In this document: piece after piece, positions 1-8,921 of the stretch
Layout of the letters: each line of letters starts with the position of its first letter
Position numbering within the stretch: the first letter of the stretch is position 1
DNA from: JAQGMJ01 sp036498945
Lineage (GTDB): Bacteria > Pseudomonadota > Gammaproteobacteria > Burkholderiales > JAEUOS01
Direction of reading: 5' to 3'
DNA length: 64,000 bases
Assembly: GCA_036498945.1 (NCBI GenBank)
Contig: DASYEQ010000150.1
Coordinates: 4,719-68,718, forward strand
The notes under the pieces: model-generated
What the model was told of the DNA's origin: nothing
What the model saw: the letters and a program-made list of their open reading frames with translations, nothing else
Database searches by the model: none
Position numbers and translations under genes: made by a program

Positions 1-1427
1 CACAATTGCAGGGCGCGCTCCATGTAGGGCTCGGCGGGCAGCGCGAGCGGGGCCATCGGGTTCTTCAGCGTTGCGTCGATCAGCAGGCTGGAGTCCATCG
101 TGCGGGCGCCGGATTTCGGGGCGTGGCCGGTGGAGCGGTAGGGCTCGACCAGGATGTCTTCCGACGGGTTGCAGCGGTAGGCGAGCGACCACAGGATGGC
201 GTCGGTATTGACCGGGTCGATGTCGCGGCTGACGGCGACGATGAACTTGCCGCTGTCGGCGCGCATGTAGGCGGCGCCGCGCATGCCGCGCCAGACTTCG
301 GTGCGCGGCGTGTTGTCGTCGAACTGCACGAAGATGATCGGCCGCAGGTTGGAGAGCGCTTCGTGCATCACCACCCGCAGCACGCTCTTGAGCGACAACT
401 GGTCGCGCAGGTGCTGCAGGTACATCGGCTCGTACGCCACCTTCTTGATCACGCTCGATTCGGAGGGCGCGACCTGGCTGATGATGGAGGTGAACACCGG
501 GGCGCGCTTGCGCGTGATGGCGGTCACCTGCATCGACATGTTGAAATCCTCCAGCGCGACGTAGCCGTTGCTCTCGCCGAAGGGGCCTTCCGGTTCCAGC
601 AGGTCGGTATCGATCAGGCCTTCGATCACGATCTCGGCATCCGCCGGTACGTCGAGGTCGATGGTGACGGCCTTGACCACGCGCACCGGCGCGCCCGCCA
701 CGCCGCCGGCGACGCTCAGCTCGTCCTGCCCGATTTCCAGCTTCATCGGCCCGGTGTAGACCACCACCGGCGCGGCGCCGATGACGATCGCGCAAGGCAT
801 CTTCTCCTTGCGGTCGCGGTATTTCCTCCAGTGCAGGTAGCCGCCGGCGCCGCCCAGGCGCGCGGCCATGCGCACGCCCATGCGGTCGGTGGCCTTGAGC
901 GCGGCGCGATAGGTGCCGGCGTTTTGCCCCCCGGTCTCGGGGTCGCGCGTGATGCACAGCGTCGCGGTCAGGTAGGGCGCGGCGTCGTAGCCGGGCGTGG
1001 AGATCGGCACCGGCAGCGCGGCCAGGCCGCCGCCGGCGGCGCGCAACTCGTCGCCCTTGATCACCACCTCCTGGCAGGGGGCAGGCGTGGTGATGCGCAC
1101 CGGCGGCACCGGGTTGGCGATCGCGTGCACCCAGGCCGCGCCGATCTCTTCCACCGGCCGGCCCATGCCGATGCCGTAGATCTTCGGCGAGGCCGAGAGC
1201 GCGCCCACCACCACCGGCATGTCGTAGCGCCGGCCGTGCGAATCCACCACGTTGGTGAACAGGAAGGCGCGCCGCTCTTCCTCGGGAATGCCGCCGAGGA
1301 ACTGGCAGCGGACGAAGGGATGCAGCTCGGTGTCCTTGTTGATCGGCCGATCGACGCGGAACAGCAGGCCTTGCGCTTCAAGCTCGGCCAGATGCGCCTG
1401 CAGGTCGGTGCTGGGCGGCTTGGGCAT
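1..1427 (-). CDS. UbiD family decarboxylase (partial, C-terminus off the left edge)
   Basis: The protein reads MPKPPSTDLQAHLAELEAQG and continues with 475 codons to the window edge, so only a short C-terminal part is missing if it has the usual UbiD length near 490-500 residues. The middle and C-terminal parts (GPFGESNGY, SRDIDPVN, YRSTGHAPKSGARTMDSSL) are typical of UbiD-like enzymes. These use prenylated FMN for reversible decarboxylation of aromatic or unsaturated acids in the cytoplasm. A partner flavin prenyltransferase (UbiX) is not in the window. The ATG at 1427 was chosen because it is the first in-frame start before the conserved domain; the ribosome site is weak. The family is clear; the substrate, and whether it is the ubiquinone enzyme or a catabolic one, cannot be told. 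No UbiX neighbour and the catabolic context favour a catabolic role. Confidence 0.85.
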   Translation of the reverse strand, partial: MPKPPSTDLQAHLAELEAQGLLFRVDRPINKDTELHPFVRCQFLGGIPEEERRAFLFTNVVDSHGRRYDMPVVVGALSASPKIYGIGMGRPVEEIGAAWVHAIANPVPPVRITTPAPCQEVVIKGDELRAAGGGLAALPVPISTPGYDAAPYLTATLCITRDPETGGQNAGTYRAALKATDRMGVRMAARLGGAGGYLHWRKYRDRKEKMPCAIVIGAAPVVVYTGPMKLEIGQDELSVAGGVAGAPVRVVKAVTIDLDVPADAEIVIEGLIDTDLLEPEGPFGESNGYVALEDFNMSMQVTAITRKRAPVFTSIISQVAPSESSVIKKVAYEPMYLQHLRDQLSLKSVLRVVMHEALSNLRPIIFVQFDDNTPRTEVWRGMRGAAYMRADSGKFIVAVSRDIDPVNTDAILWSLAYRCNPSEDILVEPYRSTGHAPKSGARTMDSSLLIDATLKNPMAPLALPAEPYMERALQL

Positions 1428-1604
1428 TGTTGCTTTTGTATTCAAGGTGGAGTGCTCCGGTGGCGTTCGACGAACAGAAGAAACGATGGGCGGCAGTGTA
1501 AGTTTTTTGCGGCCTTGTGAGGGCCTCCGGTTTCGTATCGGCGCGATCAGCAATCGGTGTCAGGCCACTCTATGGAAGGCGTTTATTTCGCGCCCGGATG
1601 GCGC

Positions 1605-2984
1605 TCAATCCAGCGGTTTGAGATTCCCCAGCAGCGTGGGAATCAGTTCCGACACCGTCGGATGAATATGCACCGCGCGCTGGATGACCGTATACGGCGC
1701 GCCGGCGTACATCACGTCCATGATGCAGTGAACCGCCTCGTCGCCTTCGATGCCCAGGAGCGCCGCGCCGAGGATTTTCCCGCTCTCGGCGTGGACCAGC
1801 ACTTTCATGAAACCCTGGGTCTCGCCGCGCTCGTGGGCACGGCCGACGCGGCTCATGTTCATTCGGCCCACCAGCGCCGGGATGTTGCTGGCGCGCACCT
1901 CCGCCTCGGTCATGCCGACGCGGCCCAGCGGCGGGTCGATGAACAGGGCGTAGGCGGGGATGCGGTCGCTGACGCGGCGCGGGTCGTGATCGAGCAGGTT
2001 GGCGGCGACGATTTCGTAGTCGTTGTAGGAGGTGTGGGTGAAGGCGCCGCGGCCGTTCACATCCCCGAGGGCCCAGACGCCGGGCACGCTGGTTTGCAAT
2101 TCATCGTCCACCACGATGTAGCCGCGCGTATCCAGCTTGATGCCGGCTTTGTCGCAGCCGAGATCGCCGGTGTTGGGCACGCGGCCGACGGCCAGCAGCA
2201 GGTGGGACGCGGCGATGGTCTGCGCGCCTTGCGCAGTCGTGCAGGAGAGCGCGAGGCCGGCGCCGTTTTTCGCCAGTTGCAGCTGGTCGGCGCCGGTGTG
2301 CACCTTGACGCCTTCGCGTTCGAGGATGCGCTGCACTTCCTGCGAGACTTCGGCATCTTCGCGCGCGATCAGGCGCGGGCCGTGCTCGATCACGGTCACC
2401 TCGGAACCAAAGCGCCGGTACATCTGCGCGAATTCCAGGCCGATGTAGCTGCCGCCGATGATCAGCAGGTGTTCGGGCAGGAAATCCACTTCCATCATGC
2501 CGGTGTTGGTCAGGTAGGGCACCTGGTCCAGGCCGGGAATGCCGGGCGCCGAGGCGCGGCCGCCGGTGTCGATGAAAATCCACGGCGCTTCCAGGGTCTC
2601 GCTGTTGACCTCCACCGCATGCGGGCCGGAGAAGCGCGCGTGGCCTTCGATCACCGTGAGGTTTTTCGTGCCCTTGAGCCAGTGTTCCACGCCCTGGTTC
2701 GACTCCGCCACCACCGCATCCTTGCGCGCCTTCACCCGCGCCATGTCGACACGGATTGTCCCGTCTATGCACACGCCATAGTCGCCGGCGTGGCGCGCGA
2801 CCCAGGCGGCGCGGGCGCTGGCGATCAGGGTCTTGGTCGGAATGCAGCCGACGTTGACGCAGGTACCGCCGTAGAGCTTGCGTTCGATGATGGCGGTGCG
2901 TCTGCCGGCCGCGGCCAGGCGTACTGCCAGGGAGGGACCGGACTGGCCGGTGCCGATGACGATGGCGTCGTACTTATGCGTCAT
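1605..2984 (-). CDS. FAD-dependent pyridine nucleotide-disulfide oxidoreductase (mercuric reductase/lipoamide dehydrogenase-like)
   Basis: This is a 459-residue class I flavoprotein disulfide reductase. The N-terminus has an FAD-binding glycine motif (GTGQSG, residues 11-16), then the redox disulfide GGTCVNVGC with Cys42 and Cys47. A second dinucleotide fold follows (IIGGSYIGLE), then the FAD motif ALGDVNGRG. The C-terminal dimer domain ends HIHPTVSELIPTLL, with His441 and Glu446 as the expected catalytic dyad. It should transfer electrons from NAD(P)H to a disulfide or similar acceptor in the cytoplasm. There is no N-terminal HMA metal domain and no C-terminal Cys pair as in true MerA, and no mer genes nearby, so mercury reduction is unlikely. 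The true acceptor is unknown. The gene stands alone between UbiD and the molybdenum hydroxylase genes. Confidence 0.85.
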   Translation of the reverse strand: MTHKYDAIVIGTGQSGPSLAVRLAAAGRRTAIIERKLYGGTCVNVGCIPTKTLIASARAAWVARHAGDYGVCIDGTIRVDMARVKARKDAVVAESNQGVEHWLKGTKNLTVIEGHARFSGPHAVEVNSETLEAPWIFIDTGGRASAPGIPGLDQVPYLTNTGMMEVDFLPEHLLIIGGSYIGLEFAQMYRRFGSEVTVIEHGPRLIAREDAEVSQEVQRILEREGVKVHTGADQLQLAKNGAGLALSCTTAQGAQTIAASHLLLAVGRVPNTGDLGCDKAGIKLDTRGYIVVDDELQTSVPGVWALGDVNGRGAFTHTSYNDYEIVAANLLDHDPRRVSDRIPAYALFIDPPLGRVGMTEAEVRASNIPALVGRMNMSRVGRAHERGETQGFMKVLVHAESGKILGAALLGIEGDEAVHCIMDVMYAGAPYTVIQRAVHIHPTVSELIPTLLGNLKPLD

Positions 2985-3121
2985 GTGCCGCTCCTTGCGA
3001 TTTCCGTGCTTGACGCCCGTTCAGCCGGGTGCAATGCTTGCGCGGCAGTCGAAAGCCGGCGCGCCACGGGAAGTGCGCGCGCCCCAAGAATACAACGCAA
3101 GACGACTCGATGGAGACCCTG

Positions 3122-3655
3122 ATGGCGAAGCTCAATATCAACGGCAAGACCTATACCGTCAACGCCGAACCCGACACTCCCCTGCTCTGGACCATACGCG
3201 AACACGTGGGGCTCACCGGCACCAAGTTCGGCTGCGGCATCGCCCAGTGCGGCGCCTGCTCGGTGCACATCAACGGCAAGGTGGTGCGTTCCTGCTCCTA
3301 CCCGCTCTCTGCCGTTACGCCTGCCGACAAGATCACCACCATCGAGGGCCTGTCGAAAAATCGCAGCCACCCGGTGCAGGTCGCCTGGGCGGCGGTAGAC
3401 GTTCCGCAATGCGGCTACTGTCAGTCCGGCCAGTTGATGGCCGCGGCGGCGTTATTGAAAAGCAACCCGCATCCGACCGACCAGGACATCGACGAGGCGA
3501 TGACCAACATCTGTCGCTGCGGCACCTACCAGCGCATCCGCGCCGCCGTGCATATGGCGGCCGACCTGAATGCCTCTGCTGCCAAGAAAATGGCCGAGGA
3601 AACCGTCAACCACACCGCCGGCATGACGTTCGTCGATGCCTCGGCCAAAGCGTGA
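3122..3655 (+). CDS. (2Fe-2S)-binding small subunit of a molybdenum hydroxylase (IorA/aldehyde oxidoreductase type)
   Basis: The 177-residue protein has a plant-type 2Fe-2S domain (Cys38, Cys43, Cys46, Cys58) followed by the helical second 2Fe-2S domain with CGYCQSGQ and NICRCGTYQRI. This arrangement is that of the small subunit of isoquinoline 1-oxidoreductase and related two-subunit Mo hydroxylases, which pass electrons from the molybdopterin site. Two ATGs lie close together; the second (3122) is chosen because GGAG at 3112-3115 sits at the right distance before it, so the first ATG (3110) is probably part of the ribosome site region. It precedes the large subunit by only 10 bases and the two are surely co-transcribed. 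No FAD subunit is present, which fits the IorAB class. A cytochrome acceptor gene, common next to such pairs, is missing here. Confidence 0.92.
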   Translation: MAKLNINGKTYTVNAEPDTPLLWTIREHVGLTGTKFGCGIAQCGACSVHINGKVVRSCSYPLSAVTPADKITTIEGLSKNRSHPVQVAWAAVDVPQCGYCQSGQLMAAAALLKSNPHPTDQDIDEAMTNICRCGTYQRIRAAVHMAADLNASAAKKMAEETVNHTAGMTFVDASAKA

Positions 3656-3665
3656 GGGGGCGGAC

Positions 3666-5873
3666 ATGACCACGAAACCTGACCAGGGCCAGCCCGTCAG
3701 CGCCGGCCGCCGCAAATTCATCATTGGCGCCGCCAGCGGCGGCGGCCTGATGCTTTCCTTCTCCCTGCCGTTCGGTGCGCAGGCCGCCGGCAAGGCCGCC
3801 AAGGGCAGCACCGCCGAAATCAATGCCTGGGTGGTGATCGCCCCGGACGACACCGTGCAGATCCGCATCGCCCGCTCCGAAATGGGCCAGGGTACGCTCA
3901 CCGGCCTGGCGCAACTGGTGGCCGAGGAACTCGAGTGCGACTGGAAAAAAGTCACCACCGAATCCATCACCCCGGGGCAGAACCTGGCGCGTAACCGCGC
4001 CTGGGGCGACATGTCCACCGGCGGCAGCCGCGGCATCCGCACCTCGCAGGATTACGTGCGCCGTGGCGGCGCCGCCGCGCGCATGCTGCTGTTGCAGGCG
4101 GCAGCCGACCAATGGAAGGTGCCGGTGTCGGAAGTGAGTGTGAGCGACAGCGTCATCACCCACAGCGGCGGCAAGCACCGCACCACCTACGGCAAGGTCG
4201 CCTCGATGGCGGCGAAACTGACACCGCCCGACACCAAGGCGATCAAGCTGAAAGACCCGCACGGCTGGAAGATCGCCGGCAAGCCGATGAAGCGCCTGGA
4301 TACCCTGCCCAAGCTCGACGGCTCCAAGGTCTATGCCATCGACGTCAAGCTGCCCGGCATGCTGCTGGCGGCGGTGAAGGACTGCCCGGTCTACGGCGGC
4401 AAGCTCGCCTCCTACGATGAGTCGAAGGTGATGGGCATGCCTGGCGTGCGCAAGGTGCTGAGGGTCAACGACCACGCCGTGGCGGTGGTGGCCGACACCT
4501 GGTGGCGCGCCAGGAAGGCGCTGGAGGCCCTGCCGATCGTGTGGGACGAAGGCCCGAATGCCGAGCGCAGCAGCGCCACCATCAACGCGCAACTGGTCGA
4601 TGGCCTGAACGTCGCCGAGGCCTACGCCATGCGCGACGAGGGCGATGCAATCAAGGCCATCGATGCCGCGCCGAAAAAGATCGAGGCGGTCTACAGCACC
4701 CCTTTCCTCGCGCACGCCACCATGGAGCCGATGAACGCCACCGTGCGCTACACGGCGGAGAAGGCCGAGTGCTGGGTGGCGACGCAAAGCAGCGAGGCGG
4801 CACTCGCCGCGCTCTCCGAGCAGTCCGGCCTGCCGCTGGCGCAGTGCGAGGTGTATCGCCATGACCTGGGCGGCGGCTTCGGCCGGCGCGGCGGCGCGCA
4901 GGATTACGTGCGCCAGGCCACTTCCATCGCCAAGCAGATGCCGGGCATCCCGATCAAGATGATCTGGAGCCGCGAGGAAGACATGCAGCACGACTTCTAT
5001 CGCCCGATCTCGCAGGCGAAGATGCGCGCCGGCTTCGACGCCGACGGCCGCGTGGTGGGCGTGCAGATCCGCGTTTCCGGCCAGTCGATCAACGCCTTCC
5101 TCAACCCGCGCCCGATCCCCGGCGGCAAGGACGACCGGCAACTGCAGGGCTTCTACAAGGACCCCGGCGACGCGCAACTGGGCTACACCTTCCCCAACCT
5201 GCGGGTGGAATACGCCATGCGCAACACCCACGTGCCGGTGGGCCCGTGGCGCGGCGTCAACACCAACCAGAACGCCGTCTACATGGAATGCTTCATGGAA
5301 GAGATGGCGCGCGCCGCCGGCGTCGATTCCCTGGAGTTCCGCCGCCAGTTCATGAAGGAGCATCCCAAGCACCTGGGCGTGCTCAACGCCTGCGCGGAAA
5401 AAGCCGGCTGGGGCACGCCGCTGCCGGCGGGGCGCCATCGCGGCATCGCGCAGTTCATGGGCTACGGCAGCTACACGGCGGCGGTGGCCGAGGTGTCGGT
5501 GAGCGACAAGGGCGAGCTCACCGTGCATCGCATGGTGCTGGCCTCCAACTGCGGCCATGCGGTGAACCCGGACCAGATCGCCGCGCAGATAGAAGGCGGC
5601 GTGGCCTATGGCCTCACCGCCGCCTGGTATGGCGAGATGACGGTGGAAAAAGGCCGCGTGCAGCAGTCCAACTTCCACGATTACCAGATCCTGCGCCTGG
5701 CTGCCTTCCCCAAGGTGGAGACGGTGATCGTGCCGACCTACGACTTCTGGGGCGGGGTGGGGGAGCCGACCATCTGCGTGGTGACGCCGGCGGTGCTCAA
5801 CGCCATCCATGCCGCCACCGGCAAGCCGGTGCGCAACCTGCCGTTGAAAAACGTCAAGCTGGTGGACGCGTAA
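3666..5873 (+). CDS. Molybdopterin-dependent oxidoreductase large subunit (IorB/aldehyde oxidoreductase type), Tat-exported
   Basis: The 735-residue protein starts with a twin-arginine signal (Arg15-Arg16 in GRRKFIIG, then a hydrophobic stretch ending near AQA), so the folded enzyme with its small subunit is likely exported to the periplasm. Molybdopterin-cytosine-dinucleotide family motifs are present: GGGFGRRGG in the middle, VGPWRGVNTNQNAVYMECFM, and GGVGEP near the C-terminus, where Glu700 would be the catalytic base. It is expected to hydroxylate an aldehyde or N-heterocycle with water as the oxygen donor. The ATG at 3666 is preferred over an upstream in-frame ATG at 3636 because it has a purine-rich site (GAGGGGGCGG) and puts the Tat motif at a normal position. 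Substrate unknown; an aldehyde oxidase role and an isoquinoline-like role are equally possible. Confidence 0.9.
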   Translation: MTTKPDQGQPVSAGRRKFIIGAASGGGLMLSFSLPFGAQAAGKAAKGSTAEINAWVVIAPDDTVQIRIARSEMGQGTLTGLAQLVAEELECDWKKVTTESITPGQNLARNRAWGDMSTGGSRGIRTSQDYVRRGGAAARMLLLQAAADQWKVPVSEVSVSDSVITHSGGKHRTTYGKVASMAAKLTPPDTKAIKLKDPHGWKIAGKPMKRLDTLPKLDGSKVYAIDVKLPGMLLAAVKDCPVYGGKLASYDESKVMGMPGVRKVLRVNDHAVAVVADTWWRARKALEALPIVWDEGPNAERSSATINAQLVDGLNVAEAYAMRDEGDAIKAIDAAPKKIEAVYSTPFLAHATMEPMNATVRYTAEKAECWVATQSSEAALAALSEQSGLPLAQCEVYRHDLGGGFGRRGGAQDYVRQATSIAKQMPGIPIKMIWSREEDMQHDFYRPISQAKMRAGFDADGRVVGVQIRVSGQSINAFLNPRPIPGGKDDRQLQGFYKDPGDAQLGYTFPNLRVEYAMRNTHVPVGPWRGVNTNQNAVYMECFMEEMARAAGVDSLEFRRQFMKEHPKHLGVLNACAEKAGWGTPLPAGRHRGIAQFMGYGSYTAAVAEVSVSDKGELTVHRMVLASNCGHAVNPDQIAAQIEGGVAYGLTAAWYGEMTVEKGRVQQSNFHDYQILRLAAFPKVETVIVPTYDFWGGVGEPTICVVTPAVLNAIHAATGKPVRNLPLKNVKLVDA

Positions 5874-5964
5874 GGCGGCGCATGGGCCGTGGGCAGGCGC
5901 CGGCATAGGCGCAGGCGCAATAACCGCGGTCCTTTGCCGGCCATGCCGCAATCTGCTCCGCTGT

Positions 5965-5996
5965 GCTGTCATTCCCGCTTTCGCTGGAATGACAGC
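5965..5996. repeat. Short palindromic repeat (GTCATTCC family), copy 1
   Basis: Arms GCTGTCATTCC (5965-5975) and GGAATGACAGC (5986-5996) are perfectly complementary around a CGCTTTCGCT loop. It shares the core GTCATTCCCGCTTTCGC with the copy at 40311-40340, and lies between a gene end (5873) and the end of the opposite gene (6045). It looks like an interspersed extragenic palindrome and could act as a bidirectional transcription end. No gene lies in the 171-base spacer. Confidence 0.7.
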
Positions 5997-6044
5997 GCAG
6001 GGGAGGCGGGGCGATTGACGCGGGCGGGCGTCCGGTGCGACGCG

Positions 6045-6404
6045 CTACAACGGCAAATCGTCCCCGTTGAGGTCCGCCGCCAGGCGCGCGCAGGCAAAGA
6101 TCACGGCGGGAATGATGGCCAAACCGGCGACGAACATGATGAGGTCGCCGGTGGCGCCGCCCATCAGCTTGCCGGGCCCGCTGGCGAGCAGCCAGAGCGC
6201 GGCCCAGCGCCGCGCATAGGTGAAGGAGTGCAGGCGCAGCACGTCGAGGTTGTGGCGGCGGCGCTGCCAGCGGCTCCAGCTGCCGTGGGCTTCGGGGTCG
6301 AGAAACAGGCCGCGCGGCAGGAAATAGGCCGACAGCAGCCAGAAAAAGGAACGGGCGCCGGGGCCGGCTGCCGCTTCGTCAAGAGAATCGGGACGCATAT
6401 CCAT
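6045..6404 (-). CDS. Small hypothetical membrane protein
   Basis: This is a 119-residue protein of unknown function. A C-terminal hydrophobic segment (roughly residues 80-108, LIMFVAGLAIIPAVIFACARL) should cross the membrane, and a shorter hydrophobic stretch near residues 19-30 is aromatic-rich. The middle part is Arg/His/Trp-rich (SRWQRRRHNLDVLRLHSF). Two ATGs are close together (6404 and 6398); an AAAGGTGAG site overlaps the first, so the second may be the real start. It is not part of an obvious operon. I do not recognise a family. The 250 bases upstream hold no convincing gene. Confidence 0.55.
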   Translation of the reverse strand: MDMRPDSLDEAAAGPGARSFFWLLSAYFLPRGLFLDPEAHGSWSRWQRRRHNLDVLRLHSFTYARRWAALWLLASGPGKLMGGATGDLIMFVAGLAIIPAVIFACARLAADLNGDDLPL

Positions 6405-6656
6405 CTCACCTTTAATGACGTCTCCTCGTTCTTCTTTTTATGGTTCCTTTCGTGTGGAGCATGGCACGTGCCTGTGTCACGGCGATGGCACGGCCGCCGG
6501 CGGCTGCCGGCGGGGCGAAAATCCAGCTTCCAGCATACGCCTGCCGGCGGCGTTTCGTGGTGCGAAAAAGGCGGCGATGCTCCCGTAATTGGGGAATGCT
6601 TCCCGCGACTTGGCGGATCCGCCGGCGGCGGGGCGCGCCATGCCCGGCGGCGCGCT

Positions 6657-8030
6657 TCAGCGCGGCGGGATGATGGCGCCGGCGCCTTCGCGCGCGGCGC
6701 GGCGCAGCCACTGCGCGGCTTCTTCCAGCACCGGCGCCCAGTCGCCGCTTTCGCGCTGGCGCAGGATGCGCATGGTCGGGTACCACGGGCTGTCGCCGCG
6801 CCCGTGCAGCCAGAACATGCCGCTCTCGCGGCGCAACAGCAGGAGCACCGGCTTGCCCATGGCGCCGGCGAGATGGGCCACCGAGGTATCGGCGCTCACC
6901 ACCAAATCGAGGTTGGCGATGATGGCGGCGGTGGAGGCAAAGTCCTCGATGCCGGCGGCGCAATCGAAGGGCTTGAGGCCGGTGGCGGCGCATTCGTAGG
7001 CATCGGCGCCCACCTGCACGCTGACAAAACTGGTGTCGTCGCCCGCCAGCGCGGCGAGCAGGGGTGCGGGCACGCTCTTGCTGGCGCGCATGCGCTGGTA
7101 GATCGGGGCTTCAGTGGCCGGGCCGGTGCTTTTCCAGGCCAGGCCGACACGCAGCCGTTTCTCGGAGAGGCCGGCGATGGCCAGCTGTTCGCCCCATTGC
7201 GCGCTCAGCTCGCGGCTGGCGCCGATATAAGGGATCGGTGCGGGTACCGAGTCGAGATCGGTGCCGAAAAAATACGGCAGGTCGAGCAGCGGGCAGTGCG
7301 CGTCCACCGCCGGGATGGAACCTTCCGCCGCCGCGCCGTCGGTGCCCGTCACCGACCAGAACAGCCGCGCGAACGGGCGGGCGCCGCCGATGTAGATCGC
7401 CGCCGGCCGGGCGCGCTCTTTCAGCAGGCTGACGTAGCGCACGAATTGCAGGTGGTCGCCCAGCCCCCCCCAGTCGCACCACACCAGCACGCGCTTGCCT
7501 TCCAGCGGCTCGCCGCGCCACGCCGGCAACAGTGCCATCTGCTCGGTGCGGCTTTTCAGCAGCTCGTGGCGCGCGCGCAAGAGGTCGAAACCGCGCCGGT
7601 ACTCGCCGGCGGGAAACAGTACTTGCGCCAGGTTGTAGCGCGCGGCGAGATCGTCCGGCGCGGCCGCCACGGCGTCTTCGAACCAGGCGACGGCTTCCAG
7701 CGGGTCGGCCAGCTCGGCGGCCAGCGCGCCCATGGTGTTGAGGGCTTCGGCGTGATCGGGCCGGAAATGCAGGGCGGTGCGCAACACGGCGCGCGCCTGG
7801 TCGGACACCGAAAGGTCGAGCAGCGCCCAGCCGTAGAGGGCCAGCACGTCCGGATTTTGCGGATGGCGGTTGGCCAGCTCGTGCAGTTCGGGGCAGACGG
7901 CGGCGGCTTCGCCTCTTGCCAGGCGCGCGCGCAATTCGTCCAGGGGCAGGGCGGGGTCGGTGCGCGCGGGGTCGGTGCGTTGCGCGGGCGCGCCGCGGGC
8001 GCGCAGGGCATCGATGAAGCGGTTCAGCAT
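6657..8030 (-). CDS. TPR-repeat protein with C-terminal glycosyltransferase domain
   Basis: The 457-residue protein has an N-terminal half of tetratricopeptide-like helices (about residues 35-170, e.g. PDVLALYGWALLDLSVSDQA and HAEALNTMGALAAEL). The C-terminal half resembles the GT-B type ADP-heptose/O-GlcNAc-like transferases often found after TPRs: it has VWCDWGGLGDHLQFVRY at the start and VVSADTSVAHLAGAMGKPV as the nucleotide-sugar site. Such proteins modify surface glycans or proteins in the cytoplasm; the acceptor is unknown. It is transcribed alone. The 163 bases between its start and the next gene end (8194) hold no evident gene. Confidence 0.75.
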   Translation of the reverse strand: MLNRFIDALRARGAPAQRTDPARTDPALPLDELRARLARGEAAAVCPELHELANRHPQNPDVLALYGWALLDLSVSDQARAVLRTALHFRPDHAEALNTMGALAAELADPLEAVAWFEDAVAAAPDDLAARYNLAQVLFPAGEYRRGFDLLRARHELLKSRTEQMALLPAWRGEPLEGKRVLVWCDWGGLGDHLQFVRYVSLLKERARPAAIYIGGARPFARLFWSVTGTDGAAAEGSIPAVDAHCPLLDLPYFFGTDLDSVPAPIPYIGASRELSAQWGEQLAIAGLSEKRLRVGLAWKSTGPATEAPIYQRMRASKSVPAPLLAALAGDDTSFVSVQVGADAYECAATGLKPFDCAAGIEDFASTAAIIANLDLVVSADTSVAHLAGAMGKPVLLLLRRESGMFWLHGRGDSPWYPTMRILRQRESGDWAPVLEEAAQWLRRAAREGAGAIIPPR

Positions 8031-8193
8031 GCGCCAACTATAGCCGATGGCGCGGGGGATCCGGAGCGGATGGCGGCGCCAGGCCGAAAATGTGCGGCGC
8101 CTCGGTCAGCATGGTTGTGGAGTCCTTGCGTAGCGTCGCCCACCGCTTGCGCGGCGCCCAGCCTTCCTGCCTGGGGATTTTAGCGCGCGAACC

Positions 8194-8919
8194 CTACAGC
8201 AGCTTCAGGCGCAGCGCGCAGGCGAGCAGGGTCTCGGCCCAGCGCTGGTAGCCCAGCGGGCTGGGGTGGAAGCCGTCGTCGGCAAACAGCGTCGGCTGCA
8301 TCGGGATGCGCACCGGTGCGTAATGCGCGTCGCGCCAGGCGGCGCGCGCCAGCGCCAGGTCGAGCCAGCGCGACCAGGCGCCGAGATAGCTGCGCAGCGG
8401 CTGCGGCAGCGCGGGGAAGGTGCCCAGCGGCGGCACCGAACTCATCAGGATGGCCGCGTTGCCGCCGGTGCGGGCGCGCAGGCCGCCGATGAGCGCCTGC
8501 ATATCGGAGACGAAGGCGCCCGCATGGTTGCGCGCCAGTACGTCGTTGGCGCCCAGCAGCACCAGCACGATGTCGCGCGGCGTGGCCTCCACCAGCGGCA
8601 GCACGCTGGAGAATGCCGCGCCGGCGGTGGCGCCCGGCAGGCCGGCGGCTTCCCAGGAAACCGCGCGGCCGCTATGCAGGTGGATCATGCGCGCGAAGTG
8701 CCCGACCATCGCCTGTTCCACGGTGTCGACGCCGACGCCCACCGCGGTGGACTCGCCGAACACCAGTACGCGCAAGGGTTCGCCCCTGCCGTCAACGCTG
8801 CCGCTGCGCGGCCCGCGCGCCGGCAACAGGCGCGGCAGCGCGCGGTCCAGGCGCCGGCCCTGCGCCAGGATCAGCGGCAGGGCGGGCAGGGCCAAGGTGT
8901 TGAGCAGGCGGTGGTACAT
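8194..8919 (-). CDS. SGNH/GDSL-type hydrolase (lipase/esterase family)
   Basis: The protein has 241 residues from the ATG at 8919, which lies 2 bases after the stop of the upstream thioesterase, so translation is probably coupled. Block I is GES with Ser57 (in place of the more common GDS), block III is LGANDVL, and Asp215 and His218 in DDGFHPSPLGY complete the triad. The first 20 residues are hydrophobic and could anchor or export it. It should hydrolyse an ester or thioester, and as last gene of the beta-oxidation cluster it may release acyl groups. A longer in-frame reading to 9051 exists but lies inside the thioesterase gene and is less likely. Confidence 0.8.
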   Translation of the reverse strand: MYHRLLNTLALPALPLILAQGRRLDRALPRLLPARGPRSGSVDGRGEPLRVLVFGESTAVGVGVDTVEQAMVGHFARMIHLHSGRAVSWEAAGLPGATAGAAFSSVLPLVEATPRDIVLVLLGANDVLARNHAGAFVSDMQALIGGLRARTGGNAAILMSSVPPLGTFPALPQPLRSYLGAWSRWLDLALARAAWRDAHYAPVRIPMQPTLFADDGFHPSPLGYQRWAETLLACALRLKLL

Positions 8920-8921
8920 GC

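Noticed and set aside
1605..2984. Mercuric reductase (MerA) and a mercury-resistance island
   Set aside because: No HMA domain, no C-terminal cysteine pair, no merR/merT/merP nearby, and base composition like the surroundings.
3606..5972. A 788-codon minus-strand frame opposite the molybdenum hydroxylase
   Set aside because: Antisense shadow with low-complexity His/Arg/Gly content and no family; the plus-strand gene has all active-site motifs.
5889..8183. A 764-codon plus-strand frame opposite the TPR-glycosyltransferase
   Set aside because: It crosses the extragenic palindrome and a spacer, has no recognisable domain and is antisense to a well supported gene.
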